Shown here piece after piece: positions 34,050-45,888 of a stretch of 64,000 nt of DNA. Source of the DNA: Dipteronia dyeriana. Lineage: Eukaryota > Streptophyta > Magnoliopsida > Sapindales > Sapindaceae. The notes beneath the pieces are model-generated. The model saw nothing but the letters and a program-made list of their open reading frames with translations. It was not told the DNA's origin and did not search any database. The DNA lies in NCBI GenBank assembly GCA_032871835.1, contig CM065299.1, forward strand, positions 45,272,706 through 45,336,705, in the 5' to 3' direction. How positions within the stretch are numbered: position 1 is the stretch's first letter; every line of letters begins with the position of its first letter. The translations under genes and the position numbers were made by a program.

Positions 34050-35244
34050 TGTTAATAGTAAAATTTGGCTTAAGGAGAAATTTTCCACTCTCTTAGCCCA
34101 AATCGAAGCCCAAATTCAACATTCATGAGACCTTTGGAGGACCATAAAACTACCCCGTAGAAGCATGGAAGGATCGCCGAGCTTCGGAACTATCACGGAT
34201 GAAGCTAGGCACGACAAGGTCGAGTCCTCATGCGAACACTAGAATCCGGACTTCTCGAGGCCACCTATCTAGGAACCTTGATTCCTGGGATCGGACTCCA
34301 AAACCACCTCATGAAAGCAAGGAAGGATCACCGAGCTCAAGAAGCACTTGAAGTAAAGCCCGGCAAGCAAAGCAAGCTCCCACCATGTTAAGGCTCCCAG
34401 AGGTCGAACTTAACTCGTAGCCTAAAACTGGAAGCCCACCTACCTCTCTAGGAGCCCGTTGTCCCCTCCACGATACGAGGAGAAAGACGACCTCTAAGAG
34501 AATCAGACCCATGCTACCTCTCAGGATTGTCTACAAGGACGTCCATCCCAAGCTCCTAAGAATAGAACCAAAGAGTAGATCTACCTCGCTTTACAAAACA
34601 ACGAGCAGCTAACTCGATGACCTCCATGAAGAGTCGTGCCATGAATACATATAAGATCATATCTATGTTATTACGAACGTTAAATTCTGCATACGTGTAA
34701 GACAAGAGTTTTTTTCTAAAAAGGAAACAAACTTATCTCCACCAACGATAATCTTGAGTCCGTTATTTACTCGAAGTCAACGACTTTCAAATAGAGGATC
34801 CCGCCCGATAAGGAGGGAGTAGGTTCAAGGAATCAAGGTGGTAGATACACCCATTCAAATTGATTCGGCAATATATAAATATGCCTAAGCATTCCCATAA
34901 AAGAGGGGAGGAAATAGAAGAGGCAGAAACACAGTAAAAAAGAGAGAGAATTACGTAGAGCCTAAATTCTGTGATGAGAACACGGCCATCGTCATATCAA
35001 CTATTCGACAAGCATGAAGTTACCACATTCTTATGTCCTAGAAAGATTGTGAGTGTACATGAGAGATTTCTATATACCACGAGTGATCAGTAATAAAGTT
35101 CTCATTTGCCATTATCATTCAAACATTCATTCCTATCTAAGCGGGTTTGGTATCAAGTGTACCAACCCCGGCCAACACCTCCATGGTAGTGGTTTCGAGG
35201 GTGTTAGTTGGAATTTCTCATCTTGAACAAATTTCTCGTTAACA
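34050..35244 (+). repeat. 5' LTR of Tat-type gypsy element T1
   Basis: The right end (TCGTTAACA at 35244) is set by the primer-binding site. The left end is provisional: TGTTAATAG at 34050 is the nearest TG start. The LTR is GC-richer than its flank. A TATAAATA box lies at 34874-34881. No 3' LTR of T1 is in the window, so the length (about 1.2 kb) cannot be checked. Confidence 0.6.
34874..34881 (+). promoter_or_regulatory. TATA box of T1 LTR
   Basis: TATAAATA within the LTR, about 370 bp before its 3' end, the usual U3/R distance for these LTRs. Confidence 0.6.
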
Positions 35245-35249
35245 CTTTC

Positions 35250-35268
35250 TAGCGCCGTCTGTGGGAAC
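35250..35268 (+). other. Primer-binding site of T1
   Basis: AGCGCCGTCTGTGGGAAC differs by one base from TGGCGCCGTCTGTGGGAAC, the site typical of Tat-type gypsy elements. Confidence 0.8.
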
Positions 35269-35310
35269 TGCCACACCACCGTCTTTATATTCTCAGGTTT
35301 GTTGTTTTAC

Positions 35311-37080
35311 ATGAGTAATGAGGCTTCTCTCCTCCCAAGAACAGCCAGGCGCATCGGGACAGCCTTCAGCTGCGTCAACACAAAAGGTCTCGAGGAAAGG
35401 TAGAAAATTCGGGCTTCAAGGCCAGGTCCCTGACCAGCCATCCACTATGCAGGATTTGCATCCTCCTACAGGAGGCTAGGTCGAGCTTGACCAACAAGGG
35501 GCGGCCTTCATGGAAAATGTCCACCTTTGACTGCTAGTTGAGGGTATTTCTGTCCAGTAAGAAAAGCTTTGCAATCGAGGGGAACCAAGCAGGCCGGGGA
35601 CTAGACAACCCATCTTTGATCGCTTGGGACCTACCGCTCCGGAGCCAGCTCATAATAGAACGGGACTCCAACCCTCAATTCGGGATAGGTTAGGGCCCAT
35701 GCCCCCCGTTCCCGAAGCGCTACCATGCTACCAACCAAGGCAAGTCAAGTCTGCGATGGACGTCATTCCCCGAGAGTGACGAGAGTTTCTTCACCCAACG
35801 ACTTTAAAGAGAGGATACCAAGCTAGGGAGCATGAAATCCAGCAAAGCCCACAAGCAGACCCCCTCCGAAGAAGGAATCGGGTAGAGGTCGACAGCTCGT
35901 CAGAGCGGTCTGACAATGAGGAGACCGAGATCAACATAAAGAAACCCGAGAGCAAGCGCCTGAGAGACCAGTTGGTAGAGCTTCAGAAAAAGGTCCAGCA
36001 GATGAAGAAGATGAAGTACAAGAAGGACAAGAAGGACCCTCTAAGTGAGACGAACGCTCCTTTCACCAGAAGGATCCGGGAGCCGGAGCTCCTGCCAAAA
36101 TTCAAAATGTCAACTAACACATTCTTTGGGACTGAGGATCCCTTGAGCCATTTAAAGACCTTCGTTCAATAGATAGAGGTCTAGAACACGACCAGGGCCA
36201 CTATGTGTCAAATGTTCCCAACTACGCTGACGGATTACGCTAAGACCTGGTTTAGAAAGCTACCTGCTGGTAGTGTGGATTCCTTACGAAACTGTCAACA
36301 GATTTCTACTCGTAATTCCAGGGAGTTAAACCCTGATTAAAGGATCTAATCCATTTACAATATGTGTGCTAGGAGAGAGGGGAAACCCCTCCGGGCTTAT
36401 GTCAAGCTTTTCCACAAGGAGGTCATTCAGATGGGGGTCTTCACCGAGAAAGAAACCCTCGCCAACCTTAGAAGGAACCTGTCGGCAAGCAAGCTTTTCC
36501 GATCTTTTGCCAAGAGATCTCCTAAGACCTACCAAAAAGCCTATGATCGGGATTCGGAGCAAATTGAAGTCGATAAACAACTCAAGGTCAAGATGGAACA
36601 CGACGATTTGAGAGCCATAAAGCGATAGAAGAAGGAAGCTCTCAAACCTGAGCAAGCTTAGAAAAGCCAAAAAAAAACCCCTAATAGGTCGACATATTGC
36701 TTCCCTATTTCTCAACCTGGATTAGAGAGATATCCAGCAAAACAAACTCCTCCGCGAGCTTCACCTCAGCCCTGGGACAATGGCCCTAATAGCTAGAGAA
36801 GAGATAGGATATGAACATTACACCCCGTTAAATGCATCTCGTGAAACATTCAATCTCTCCATTCGGGATAAGGGGTTGCTACAGAAGCCCGCACCTGTGA
36901 AAACCCCAGCCAATAAGAGAAATCGCTATAAGTATTGTGACTTTCACGAAGATGTGGGACATAACACTTCAGTGTGCTATAAACTTCAAAATTAGATCGA
37001 GGCTTTGATGAGGGGAGGATGTTTGGTAGAGTTATTGCAGTAGGTGAAGGATAACTTTTAGACTGGAAGGGAAGCGTAAG
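35311..37080 (+). pseudogene. T1 gag
   Basis: Starts near ATGAGTAATGAGGCTTCTC (35311). Open pieces: a basic segment then RIREPELLPKFKMSTNTFFG and PLSHLKTFVQ (35972-36172), GKPLRAYVKLFHKEVIQMG and LSASKLFRSFAKR (36362-36628), and YKYCDFHEDVGHNTSVCYKL (36930-36995). These are the retrotransposon gag domain and the Cys/His segment that ends gag in Tat elements. Gag forms the particle and binds RNA. Frameshifts near 36180 and 36640 and many stops inactivate it. Confidence 0.85.
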
Positions 37081-37121
37081 CCGAGATTCGTGAGCAAGCT
37101 GAGAAAAGAAAGGGGGAACAT

Positions 37122-37940
37122 GTGGATCTGATACAGCAATTCCAGATAATACTTTCCATCATTAGAGGGCCTACTCTAGCTGGCACCTCCAATAATTCTA
37201 GGAAAAACCACACGAGAAAAATACCTCATGTGGATGAAGGGAGAGATATCTACAAGGTCGACCAGAGCTTGACTAATCCTTCTCCGATGTCTCAGATCAT
37301 TTTCACTGAATCAGATGTCTACGACACCGTGAAGCCTAATGATGATCCCATGGTGATCACGGTGCAAATTGCTAGCTGCATGGTACACCGTGTGTTAATT
37401 GACACAGGCAGCAGCGTCGACATCCTTTTTTAAGACGCCTTGGAAAAGCTGAACTTAAAACAGTAGTGTTACAATAGTTGCACTACCCCGCTGTATGGGT
37501 TCACTAAGGACTCAATCATACCCATAGAATCAAAAATCCTACCGGTAATCATCGAAGCCACACCTCTCCAGCAGAATGTCATGACTAACTTCATGGTTGT
37601 AGATACCCCGTCGGCCTACAATGCAATATTATAAAGACCATTTTTATCATCTTTGAAAGGGGTCCTATCCATCTACCACAACGTCCTGAAGTTCCCAGTA
37701 GGAGACAAGGTGGGGAAAGTACGGGGTGACCAGCTAGCAGCCAGAAGATGCTATGCAGTGTCTGCCAACCCCACAATTCTAGCAAAGCAACTTGCCCAGG
37801 TAACAACGATCCAGGATAGGACAACACCTGTATTGACCCTGGAAGATACAAGACCCATAAGTCACCCAGAGGATGACCCCTTGGTGCCAGACAAGGAGGA
37901 ATAGAGAGGGAAATGGGCCAGTAGCCATCCAGTGGATGAG
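37122..37940 (+). pseudogene. T1 protease
   Basis: The frame 37122-37433 ends with VHRVLIDTGSSVDILF, an intact DTGSS active site, followed by a stop. The same frame goes on with TTPLYGFTKDSI, NFMVVDTPSAYNAIL and KFPVGDKVGKVRGDQ, the standard Tat protease sequence, up to a second stop at 37904. The retropepsin would cut the Gag-Pol polyprotein. Only nonsense changes break this part. Confidence 0.85.
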
Positions 37941-37979
37941 CTAGAAGAAGTGTCCATCCGGAAACGATCCCTCAAAGGT

Positions 37980-38921
37980 CGTCAGGGTCGGAGCCACCCT
38001 TGAGTCGAACATGAAGGATGGTTTAATCAGGCTCCTCACAGAGTTCAATGACATCTTCACTTGGAATCAAGACGAGATGCTTGGGATCTTGAAGACTTTG
38101 GCTGCTCGCCGACTTATAGTGGATCCCACTTTCAAACCCATCAAACAAAAAAGACATCACTTCATCGCTGAAAGAAATGCCACAGTTTAAGAAGAGGTGG
38201 ATTAATTGACCCGAGTGGGCTTCATCCGAGAAGCACGTTATCCTAGGTGGATCGCCAATGTGGTGATGGTCACGAAGGCAAATGGGAAGTGGTGCATGTG
38301 CATTGATTATACGTACCTCAACCGAGCATGTCTGAAAGACAGTTTCCCTTTGCTAAAAAATGATCAGTTAGTTTACTCAACCTCTGGAAATATGCTCCTG
38401 AGCTTCATAGACACGTTTTTAGGATACAACCAAATTATGATGCACCCCACCGACTAGAAAAAACCAATTTCGTCACCGAACGGGGTCTGTATTGCTACAA
38501 TGTGATGTCTTTCAGACTTAAGAATGTAGAAGCTACATATCAGCGGCTAGTTAATCGGCTGTTCAAGCCCGAAATTGGAAGATCAATGGAGGTGTACATC
38601 GATGACATGATCACTAAGTCATCAACCTCTGAAAGCCATCTGGGTGACCTTCGAAGAACGTTTATGATCTTAAGGGAGAACCAGAAGAGATTGAACCCCT
38701 CTAAATGCACATTTCGGGTGACTGCGGGAAAGTATCTGGCCTTCATGGACTTTGAGAGAGGCATAAAGGCTAACCCAGAAAAGATTAAGGCTATCATGGA
38801 TTTAGAATCCCCCACATCACTTAAACAGGTTCAAGTCTTGACCAGGAAGGTAGCAGCGCTCAACAGGTTCATTTCTCGGTCTACCGACAAATGTCTTCCT
38901 GTTTTCAAAGCTTTCAAGTAG
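37980..38921 (+). pseudogene. T1 reverse transcriptase
   Basis: Pieces in order: NDIFTWNQDEMLGI, VGFIREARYPRWIANVVMV, GKWCMCIDYTYLNRACLKD, FIDTFLGYNQIMMHP (38206-38457), then a frame change and RSMEVYIDDMITKSS with SHLGDLRRTF and LNPSKCTFRVTAGKYLAF (38502-38921). YIDD at about 38595-38606 is the intact catalytic motif. The stop at 38455-38457 lies where Tat elements have a Gln, consistent with a CAG to TAG change. Confidence 0.9.
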
Positions 38922-39328
38922 AGGAGAAACATGAAATGGGACCAGGAGAGTGAACAAGCTTTTCAAGCCTTGAAGAAATATATGTCAAGCCCTCTGCTAC
39001 TGGTCAAGCCAAATTCTGGAGAACAGCTGCAAATCTAATTGGCTGCTTCAGAGACTGCACTAAGTGGGGTCTTGGTCAAGAAGTGTGGTGATAGGGTCCA
39101 GCCACCTATCTACTACATGAGTCATGCTCAAACCAAGCCCGAGAAGAATTATACCCTTCAAGAGAAGTTTGCTTATGCCTTGGTAACCTCGGTAAGGAAG
39201 CACTGTCCCAAATTTCAAGCTCATTTAATAGCAGTAGTGACAGACAAACCCCTATGTCAATTCTTGCAAAGGCCAGATGTATCCGGAAGGTTGGTCTTAT
39301 GGGCCTTAGAGCTCACCCAGTTTGATTT
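38922..39328 (+). pseudogene. T1 RNase H, cut by T2
   Basis: Reads SPLLLVKPNSGEQLQI, a stop, LAASETALSGVLV, QPPIYYMSHAQTKPEKNY, LQEKFAYALV and LVLWALELTQFDL. This is the gypsy-type RNase H that follows RT. T2 is inserted just after FDLR, at the join between this domain and the second, archaeal-type RNase H, which resumes at 49227. Confidence 0.85.
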
Positions 39329-39333
39329 AAGGT

Positions 39334-39987
39334 TGTCATATGTGAATTTTATCTCATGAACAAATCATCAAACAAAGAAGATAAATTTACAGGTGGAAAT
39401 CCGAATAGGCATTCAGAAAATATCCTATAAGACATCATCAAAGAAGAGAACCCGAGTTAGCGGATATTGAACAAAACCCACTCAGGGTCAATCGACATCA
39501 TATATTATTCGGGACAAGCAAGTATTGCTCTTACTCGGGATCAAATGGCGCTACTCGGGACCAGCAGGTATTGCTCTTAGTCGGGACAAACATGATAAAA
39601 ATCAAATAAAAACTCCAGTGCATAACTCACGTGAATCAAGTCATAAGGATACACAAAGATACCCATATCAAGGAATCCCAAAGAGAACAAAATACAGAGC
39701 TGAAAGGGTTCCCAATAAGGTAACAACTTTATTTCTTTAAAAAGACCACGTTCTTATAAGGAAACAAGTCCAAATTAGATTGCACTACTAGAATCCCATT
39801 CAATTTTAATACAAGACTCCGAAACAGGAAAGAAGACAATCAGCCTCAAGCAAGTAAATAATTGTAATTAAATACAATGATCTATTACTTAAGACTTGTG
39901 TCTTGATTACTTTCTTTAATCTCTTTCTCTTTGAATTGATAGCCGAAATCCAATCCTTGTTGGCATATCCAGAAATCAACGTCAACA
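39334..39987 (+). repeat. 5' LTR of T2, promoter deleted
   Basis: TGTCATATGTG to AACGTCAACA, 654 bp. Compared with the 3' LTR (857 bp) it lacks about 203 bp at 39890-39896, which in the 3' LTR holds the TATA box and likely start region. Tandem phrases of the type TACTCGGGAC.A.CAGGTATTGC occur at 39510-39590. Confidence 0.9.
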
Positions 39988-40006
39988 ATTGGCGCTATAA
40001 GGAGGG
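39988..40006 (+). other. Primer-binding site of T2
   Basis: ATTGGCGCTATAAGGAGGG follows the LTR. The TTGGCGC core is that of gypsy primer sites. Confidence 0.75.
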
Positions 40007-40038
40007 TGCTGATTGAACCTCCGACTTGATCAAAAGCT

Positions 40039-41720
40039 ATGGCAGGAAGCAGAAGCAACTCCGGGGATGTCTAAAAATCTCCAAATAACTTCCATGTTGG
40101 CAGTTCCTCACAAGATCTCACAAAAACAACAGAAAATAAACCTATATTCCTGGCGGGGATACGACAAGTTCCTCTAACCAGTGGAGATCTGACACAACGT
40201 TTTCGAGAAACGTTGCAACAACTGGTGGTAGATGCAGCAAAGGAAGGAGTTTATATACTGGCTACAGAAGCACAAACTCCTAACCTCCCACTTGCAAGGT
40301 TTCGTTCTGTTGTAGTAGGGCCAGAAATAAATACTCCAGAAGTTGGAAGAAACCTTACTCCAATCAAACAGGCTGGACGTGAAACACGTGAAGAGGAACG
40401 ACCGTGCTAGAAGCAGAACCAGGATCAGACAGTCCGTATTAGACACCGCAAATATGACCGGCACATGGATCGGTCGTCATCAAAAGATAGCGATCAGCAC
40501 CATCGCAAGCGTCATCATGGAATCATACGTGAAACCCGGAAACAGAGTGAAGAGCCAGAAAGAAGAATGACAATCACCCAGCTGTTCAACTATAGAGGGA
40601 GTCCGGTGGGAAATAGGGACATCGTAATCCAATGCCTAACTCAAGAAGTTGAGAACAATAGGTGACAGATGGACGCATTGGTCAGACATTATGGGTATAA
40701 CGATTTATCTGATGACAATTCTGACAGTCCGTTCACCAGGGAAGTCTTCCGAACCCCATTCCAAGAAAGGTTCAGGATGCCGCATGTGGAACAATTCAAG
40801 AAGGACACAGACTCAAAGGAGCACGTCAGACGCTATAAAAGTGCTATGGCCCAGTATGCCCATAGTGATCCCATACTGTGTCTCAACTTCCCACAAACTT
40901 TAGGAGACATGGGCTCAAGATGGTTTCGGAGATTGCCCCTAGCAAGCATTGGAAGTCTTGGCAAACTGAGCAGGAGCTTCTTGAAGCAATTCCTGAGCAA
41001 TGTTCACAGGAAAAAGTCAGTGGCTTACCTTTCTCAAATAAAGCAAGAGAAAGATGAGTCACTGAAGAAATATCTGGGGAGATTTGGCCAAGGAAGATCA
41101 AAAATTGGCAGTGCAAATGACGAAGCAATAATCGCTGCATTCATCAACAACCTACAGAATGGATGGCTATCTTTTGATTTAAGAAGAGCCCGACTGACTA
41201 GATATACAGACATGATGGATATGGCGGGAGGATATGCATTGGCCGAGTAAGAAGAGTTAGTCACGGGAGGATGCTACTTGCATGGAGGAAAACCTGAACA
41301 GAAGGGAAAACAATAAAAAAAGAGCAAGGACGGGGGTAATGGGCACAACGCCGAATAGACCATGGAAAAATACCGAGGCAGGTACGCCAATTACACCCCT
41401 CTTCGGAAAAATAATAAGGAAATCCTAGCCATTCTCGAAACAAAGAATATGGTATAAGAGCTACACCATCAATCTCATTTTGCTCGGCAAGACAACCAAA
41501 TACTGCATGTTCCACAAGGAAACCGGTCATGAGACTTTCAAGTGTTACCAACTCAGATATTACATAGAAACCCTCATACGGGAAGGACATATGCAGGATG
41601 TGATCTTGAAAAAGGATGAAAAATCAGAAGCAAAGAAAGAGATCGAGGCCGATCACAGCTCTGGTCGAAGTAAAAGGGCCAACCGAGAGGCCAATTAAGT
41701 AATACATACGATCTTTGGAG
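40039..41720 (+). pseudogene. T2 gag
   Basis: From ATG at 40039 one frame stays open, with nonsense codons only, to 41250. Internal stops follow SGDV, EERPC and VENNR. It encodes REVFRTPFQERFRMPHVEQF, AMAQYAHSDPILCLNFPQTL, GDMGSRWFRRLP and YLSQIKQEKDESLKKYLGRF, the retrotransposon gag domain. In another frame, 41480-41698 holds TKYCMFHKETGHETFKCYQL, the Cys/His segment before protease. The lack of frameshifts over 1.2 kb suggests T2 is younger than T1. Confidence 0.9.
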
Positions 41721-41799
41721 GACCATCAACGGGAAGAAGTAACCTAGAGCGAACCCAGGAAATCAGAGAAGCAGTAGAAGCAAGAAATAACTTTGATAT

Positions 41800-42440
41800 A
41801 AACTCTATCGAGCCAGACCCGAAGAGGGTAAAGGAGGGATGGGACCCAATAACGTTCACAGAAGCAGACTCAGATGGAGTCGATAATCGGCCAAATGACG
41901 CCTTGGTCATAAGTGCCCAGATTAGTCACCAGGAAGTTAGGAAAATCCTGATAGATAATGGAAGCTCGACATATATTCTCAATGTAGCCGTCTACGATCA
42001 ACTCAGGTTAGACCGAAAGGACCTACAGCCCTTCCATACCCCACTCAGAATTCGGGGGAGTTGAGGTTAGGTCACTCGGAACGGTAAAGCTACCTGTGAA
42101 GATTGGAATGGCACCTTGCCAGAGAATTGTATTGCGTGACTTAGTCGTGGTAGACTTGGACAATTGGCCATATAATGCACTGTTGGGACGACCGTTCTTG
42201 ACTGAAACTAAGGCCGTAACAGCCACTTATGCCTTAATGATGAAATTCCACACCGAATAGGGAATCGGGATAGTCAAGGGATCCTAAAAGATGGCCCAAA
42301 GAGCTAACCTATCAGTATACAAGGACAAGAATGAACAGATTTGCACTATAACACAGCCGAGTCAGAACGAAAAGCCACTATCATTCGAATTTGATCCAAG
42401 AGAAGAGCCGAATGAATCCAAAACTGAACCGGTTGAAGAA
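41800..42440 (+). pseudogene. T2 protease
   Basis: Reads ITFTEADSDGVDNRPNDALV, ISAQISHQEVRKILIDNGSS and LNVAVYDQL, with DNGSS in place of the usual DTGSS/DNGSS of Tat proteases. After a frameshift near 42050 come SLGTVKLPVKIGMAPCQRIV and VVDLDNWPYNALLGRP. The C-terminal acidic tail (SFEFDPREEPNESKTEP) normally leads into RT, but here it joins the second RNase H at about 42445. Confidence 0.85.
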
Positions 42441-42958
42441 ATTGCTTTGAAAAAAAATGTTGGGTAAAAGCCTTATATGGAAATTGTATGTCGATAACTC
42501 TTCTAACACTCATGGCAGCGGGGAAAGGATTGTAGTATGCACTCCAGAAGAAGACGATGTCGAGTGTGCCATGAGGTTTGACTTCAAAGCAACCAACAAT
42601 CAAGCCGAGTACAAGGCGCTACTAGCTGGACTCCGAGTCTGCATAGCTCTCGGGGCAGATGAGGTTGAGATATTCAGTGATTCACTGGTAGTTGTCAACC
42701 AAGTTCTGGACGAGTACCAAGCCAAGGATAAAGGCATGATAATCTACCGTGACATTGCAAAACAGCTCCTCTAGAAATTTAAGGAATATAAGATTACCCA
42801 GATCCCCAGGGAGGAGAATGAAAAGGCAGACACATTGTCCAAGCAAGTGTCAGCAACAACCACAATCAGGCCAAACACTATTCTGGTTGCACATCTCCTT
42901 AAACCAAGCACAGCTAAACCAAGAAACTTGGAAATTTCAAAAATCTGAACACCGCTAG
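42441..42958 (+). pseudogene. T2 archaeal-type RNase H
   Basis: A 105-codon frame reads IWKLYVDNSSNTHGSG, MRFDFKATNNQAEYKALLAG and EVEIFSDSLVVVNQVL, with D, E and D catalytic positions kept, then past a stop FKEYKITQIPREENEKADTL. This is the extra RNase H that Tat elements have after the normal one. It directly follows the protease tail, so the RT and first RNase H are deleted. Confidence 0.85.
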
Positions 42959-44175
42959 ACGGTTGGATGACCCAGCTAAAAAGGTTCATAGAAGAAGGAG
43001 GGCTCCCGGAAGATCCCTTACAAGCAAAATGCATCAGGTATAGATCAGCCAGGTACACGTTGGTTGGTTGGAGGAGAACTATACAGAAGGGGGTAATCCC
43101 AAACACTCCAAAGATGTGTATCAGAGGAAGATGCATATCGGATATTAAAGGAAATCCAAGGAGGAGTTTGCGGAAACCACACTGGGGGTAAAAGTTTGGC
43201 ACACAAGGTACTCAGACAAGGCTATTATTAGCCTACTCTATTCTCATATGCACAACCATGTTCAGAAAGTTGCAATACTTGCCAAGGAATTGCTAATGAC
43301 ATCCGACAGCCCCCTGATCAGCTCAAAAACCTCATGTCCCCGTAGCCATTTTCCATGTGGGGCATGGATCTAATCGGCCCAATACCAGCCGGGACAGGGG
43401 TGGAGCGAAGCATGCAATAGTAGCCATTGACTATTTAACGAAGTGGGTAGAAGCCGAAGCATTAGTGCACATCACAGAAGCAAACACCACAAATTTCATG
43501 AAAAAAAATATACTTTATAGGTTTGGAGTCTAGTTCGATAACTTGAAATTCAGACAGCAGTGCAAAGAGTACCAGATTGCCAATTACTATGCCACACCTG
43601 CCTACCCTCAGACAAATGGGCAGGTTGAAGCAGTGAACAAAATCATCAAGCACACAATCAAAGCAAAGCTAGATGCCAAGAAAGGAAGTTGGGTTGAAAA
43701 GCTTCCCGAAGTGTTATGGGCGTATCGCCCAACAGCGAGAACTTCAATAGGATAAACTCCAATCACTTTAGCGTTTGGAACATAAGTTGTTATTCCTATA
43801 GAAACGTCATACACGTCACCTTGGGTCAGGCTATACGATGAAGATCAGAACGTTGATATGCTATTACAAAGTCTAGATGAGCTAGAAGAGAAAATGGAGA
43901 AATCCCGAATACGAAATATGGCATATCAACGAAGAGTAGCTCGCCACTATAACTCTCACATTCGGGTGAGAAAATTCCAGATAGGAGACCTGGTACTCAG
44001 GAAAGTGTCATTAAACACAAAAAATAAAGTTGCAGGTGCCCTGGCTGACAAATGGGAAGACCCGTACAAAGTCGAAGGAATAGTTGACCATAGAGCATAC
44101 TTGATTGCACGACTCAATGATGGGGTTTTACCCCGACCATGCAATGCCCAATGTCTGAAAATTTTCTATCCTTAA
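42959..44175 (+). pseudogene. T2 integrase, second catalytic Asp deleted
   Basis: The zinc-binding half lies at 42967-43330 in shifted frames. The core has HAIVAIDYLTKWVEAEAL (first Asp), then FGV, a stop, FDNLKFRQQCKEYQ, then YPQTNGQVEAVNKIIKHTI (Glu). The ISDNGRQ segment carrying the second Asp is missing between FGV and FDN (near 43530). The C-terminal half (43858-44175) is open: RVRKFQIGDLVLRKVS, WEDPYKVEGI and CNAQCLKIFYP, ending in a normal stop. Confidence 0.85.
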
Positions 44176-44967
44176 ATTATCTGTTCTTTTCTCTAGTCAG
44201 GACAATGTAAGGATAAATATTAGTTGTGAAATTTAACTTTATTGATTTTGCAGTTATAAATAAGAAATCAAACTCGGGATTTCAGAAATAAAAGCATCGA
44301 CCTCAGGATTCCCAAAAGAAAGCATATGATAATAAGAACATATGGAAGACAAGCATGATAATAAGAACATGCAAATAGAATACTCGGGACCATTAAATCC
44401 CAAACAGGTCGAGAAGCTCGAAGGAGCTTTCTAGCCGAGCAAGGTATAAATGACCTTTGCAAAAAGGTAAACCAGATGCACCAGCTCGGGATGCTATCGG
44501 GAAAAATTCCAGTGAAATGCGTAGCTGTGTTAAGCAATTCAAAAAACTTAACGATTCGACAAAACCTTGCATATAAAAACTGGGGATACGTCCTTGGTAA
44601 TGTGTAAGGACTCGAACATATGATTTTGGTGAGCCATGATGTAATGTTCGGGTAGCAATCGTGTATGAAACACAAGTATAAACCTACTTGTCTGTTTTAA
44701 GATGACACGGTTAATAATACAAAGAGCCAGTTTAATAAGGTAATTGGCATTATTCGGGTGACAACCGGCTTAATAAGATACTCGGTGAAGTTACCCGAAC
44801 ATTAAGGTTGAATAACATACTCGGCTAAAGAAATTTCACGAGCAATAGAATCAAAATACAAGATTTAGAAAAGCTACTCTGAATTTTATTAATCTTTCAA
44901 AAGAATTATTACAGTATTCTCTATAAAGAATTAATATGTCTACAAAAAAAATTCCTATCTACAAAAA
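44176..44967 (+). other. T2 spacer between integrase and antisense gene
   Basis: About 0.8 kb, no convincing coding signal on either strand. It includes many TCGGG-containing phrases like those in the LTR (for example TACTCGGG at 44382 and 44817). It would hold the 3' end of the antisense gene. Confidence 0.6.
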
Positions 44968-45822
44968 TCAGGATTGTGAGGATTTAGAGCCTTTGCCATT
45001 ACTCGGGTCTGGCACCATTTCGTATTCGCGGAGCAGACTTTTGTTAGAAGACCAAGCAATTGTATCGACTGAGTCATCCATCCTTTGGCTGTAATCCTCC
45101 CTTGGAATCGGATTGACATTAGGCTCCACACTCTTCATGATCGACTCTTGACTGGTATAGAAGGTCGAGAGGGAGTGTTCGAATGGAATCTATAAATGCA
45201 TAGGATGGGTCTCTTTGCCTTGGCTATGGCAGTAAGCTCTTCATTCCTTCATCTGATTTTGAAGAGACTCCAAGGACCGATCCACATGATGTTTGATTGA
45301 CAGCTTCCAATTGGTTCAGGCTTTTTCAGGTGCCCGATTCTTGATTTTAAAGAATTCGCTAGCTGAAACCAGCCCTCATTGAAACTCCCGAAGGAGAAGA
45401 GCATCGTAGGCAGGGGATCTTTTGAAATGATCCACCCCTTGTACTTTAAGTTCCAGTCTGGCCTATCGGGATAAGGATTCGACTGTCAACGCTTGGCGCT
45501 TTAGATCTTCAATTTTTCATTCATACGCTGATTTAGACTGCTCCGCTTCCTACTCAGCCTTGAGCATTGATTCCTGGGCAGAAGACAATAAATTCTAAAG
45601 TAATGTTGTTTTCTCTTCTACCGAAGAAGCTCTTTCCTCGGCCTCTATCTGCTTTCCCAGACAGTGGTCGATAAAAACTTATACATAACCAACCTCCTGT
45701 TGATAAGCCGTTTCAACCCGAGCACGCTGATCCTCACTTTCCTATAGCTGAGCTTCCAAACGCCTTATTCGATCAACTTGATGTTGTTGCGTCTGAACTA
45801 GCCCTGCAAATTCGGCCACCAT

Positions 45823-45888
45823 CTACCTAAAAGGTTTAATTAAAAATCTGAATCAGGCAAACGAGCAAAACAATAAAGGGTAACTTAC
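45823..45888 (-). other. Predicted intron 2 of antisense gene
   Basis: 66 bp. Donor ATCTTAT/GTAAGT and acceptor CTTTTAGGTAG/ATGG on the minus strand. Splicing joins NGASY to MVAEF in phase 0. Short for a plant intron but with consensus ends and a T-rich body. Confidence 0.6.
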
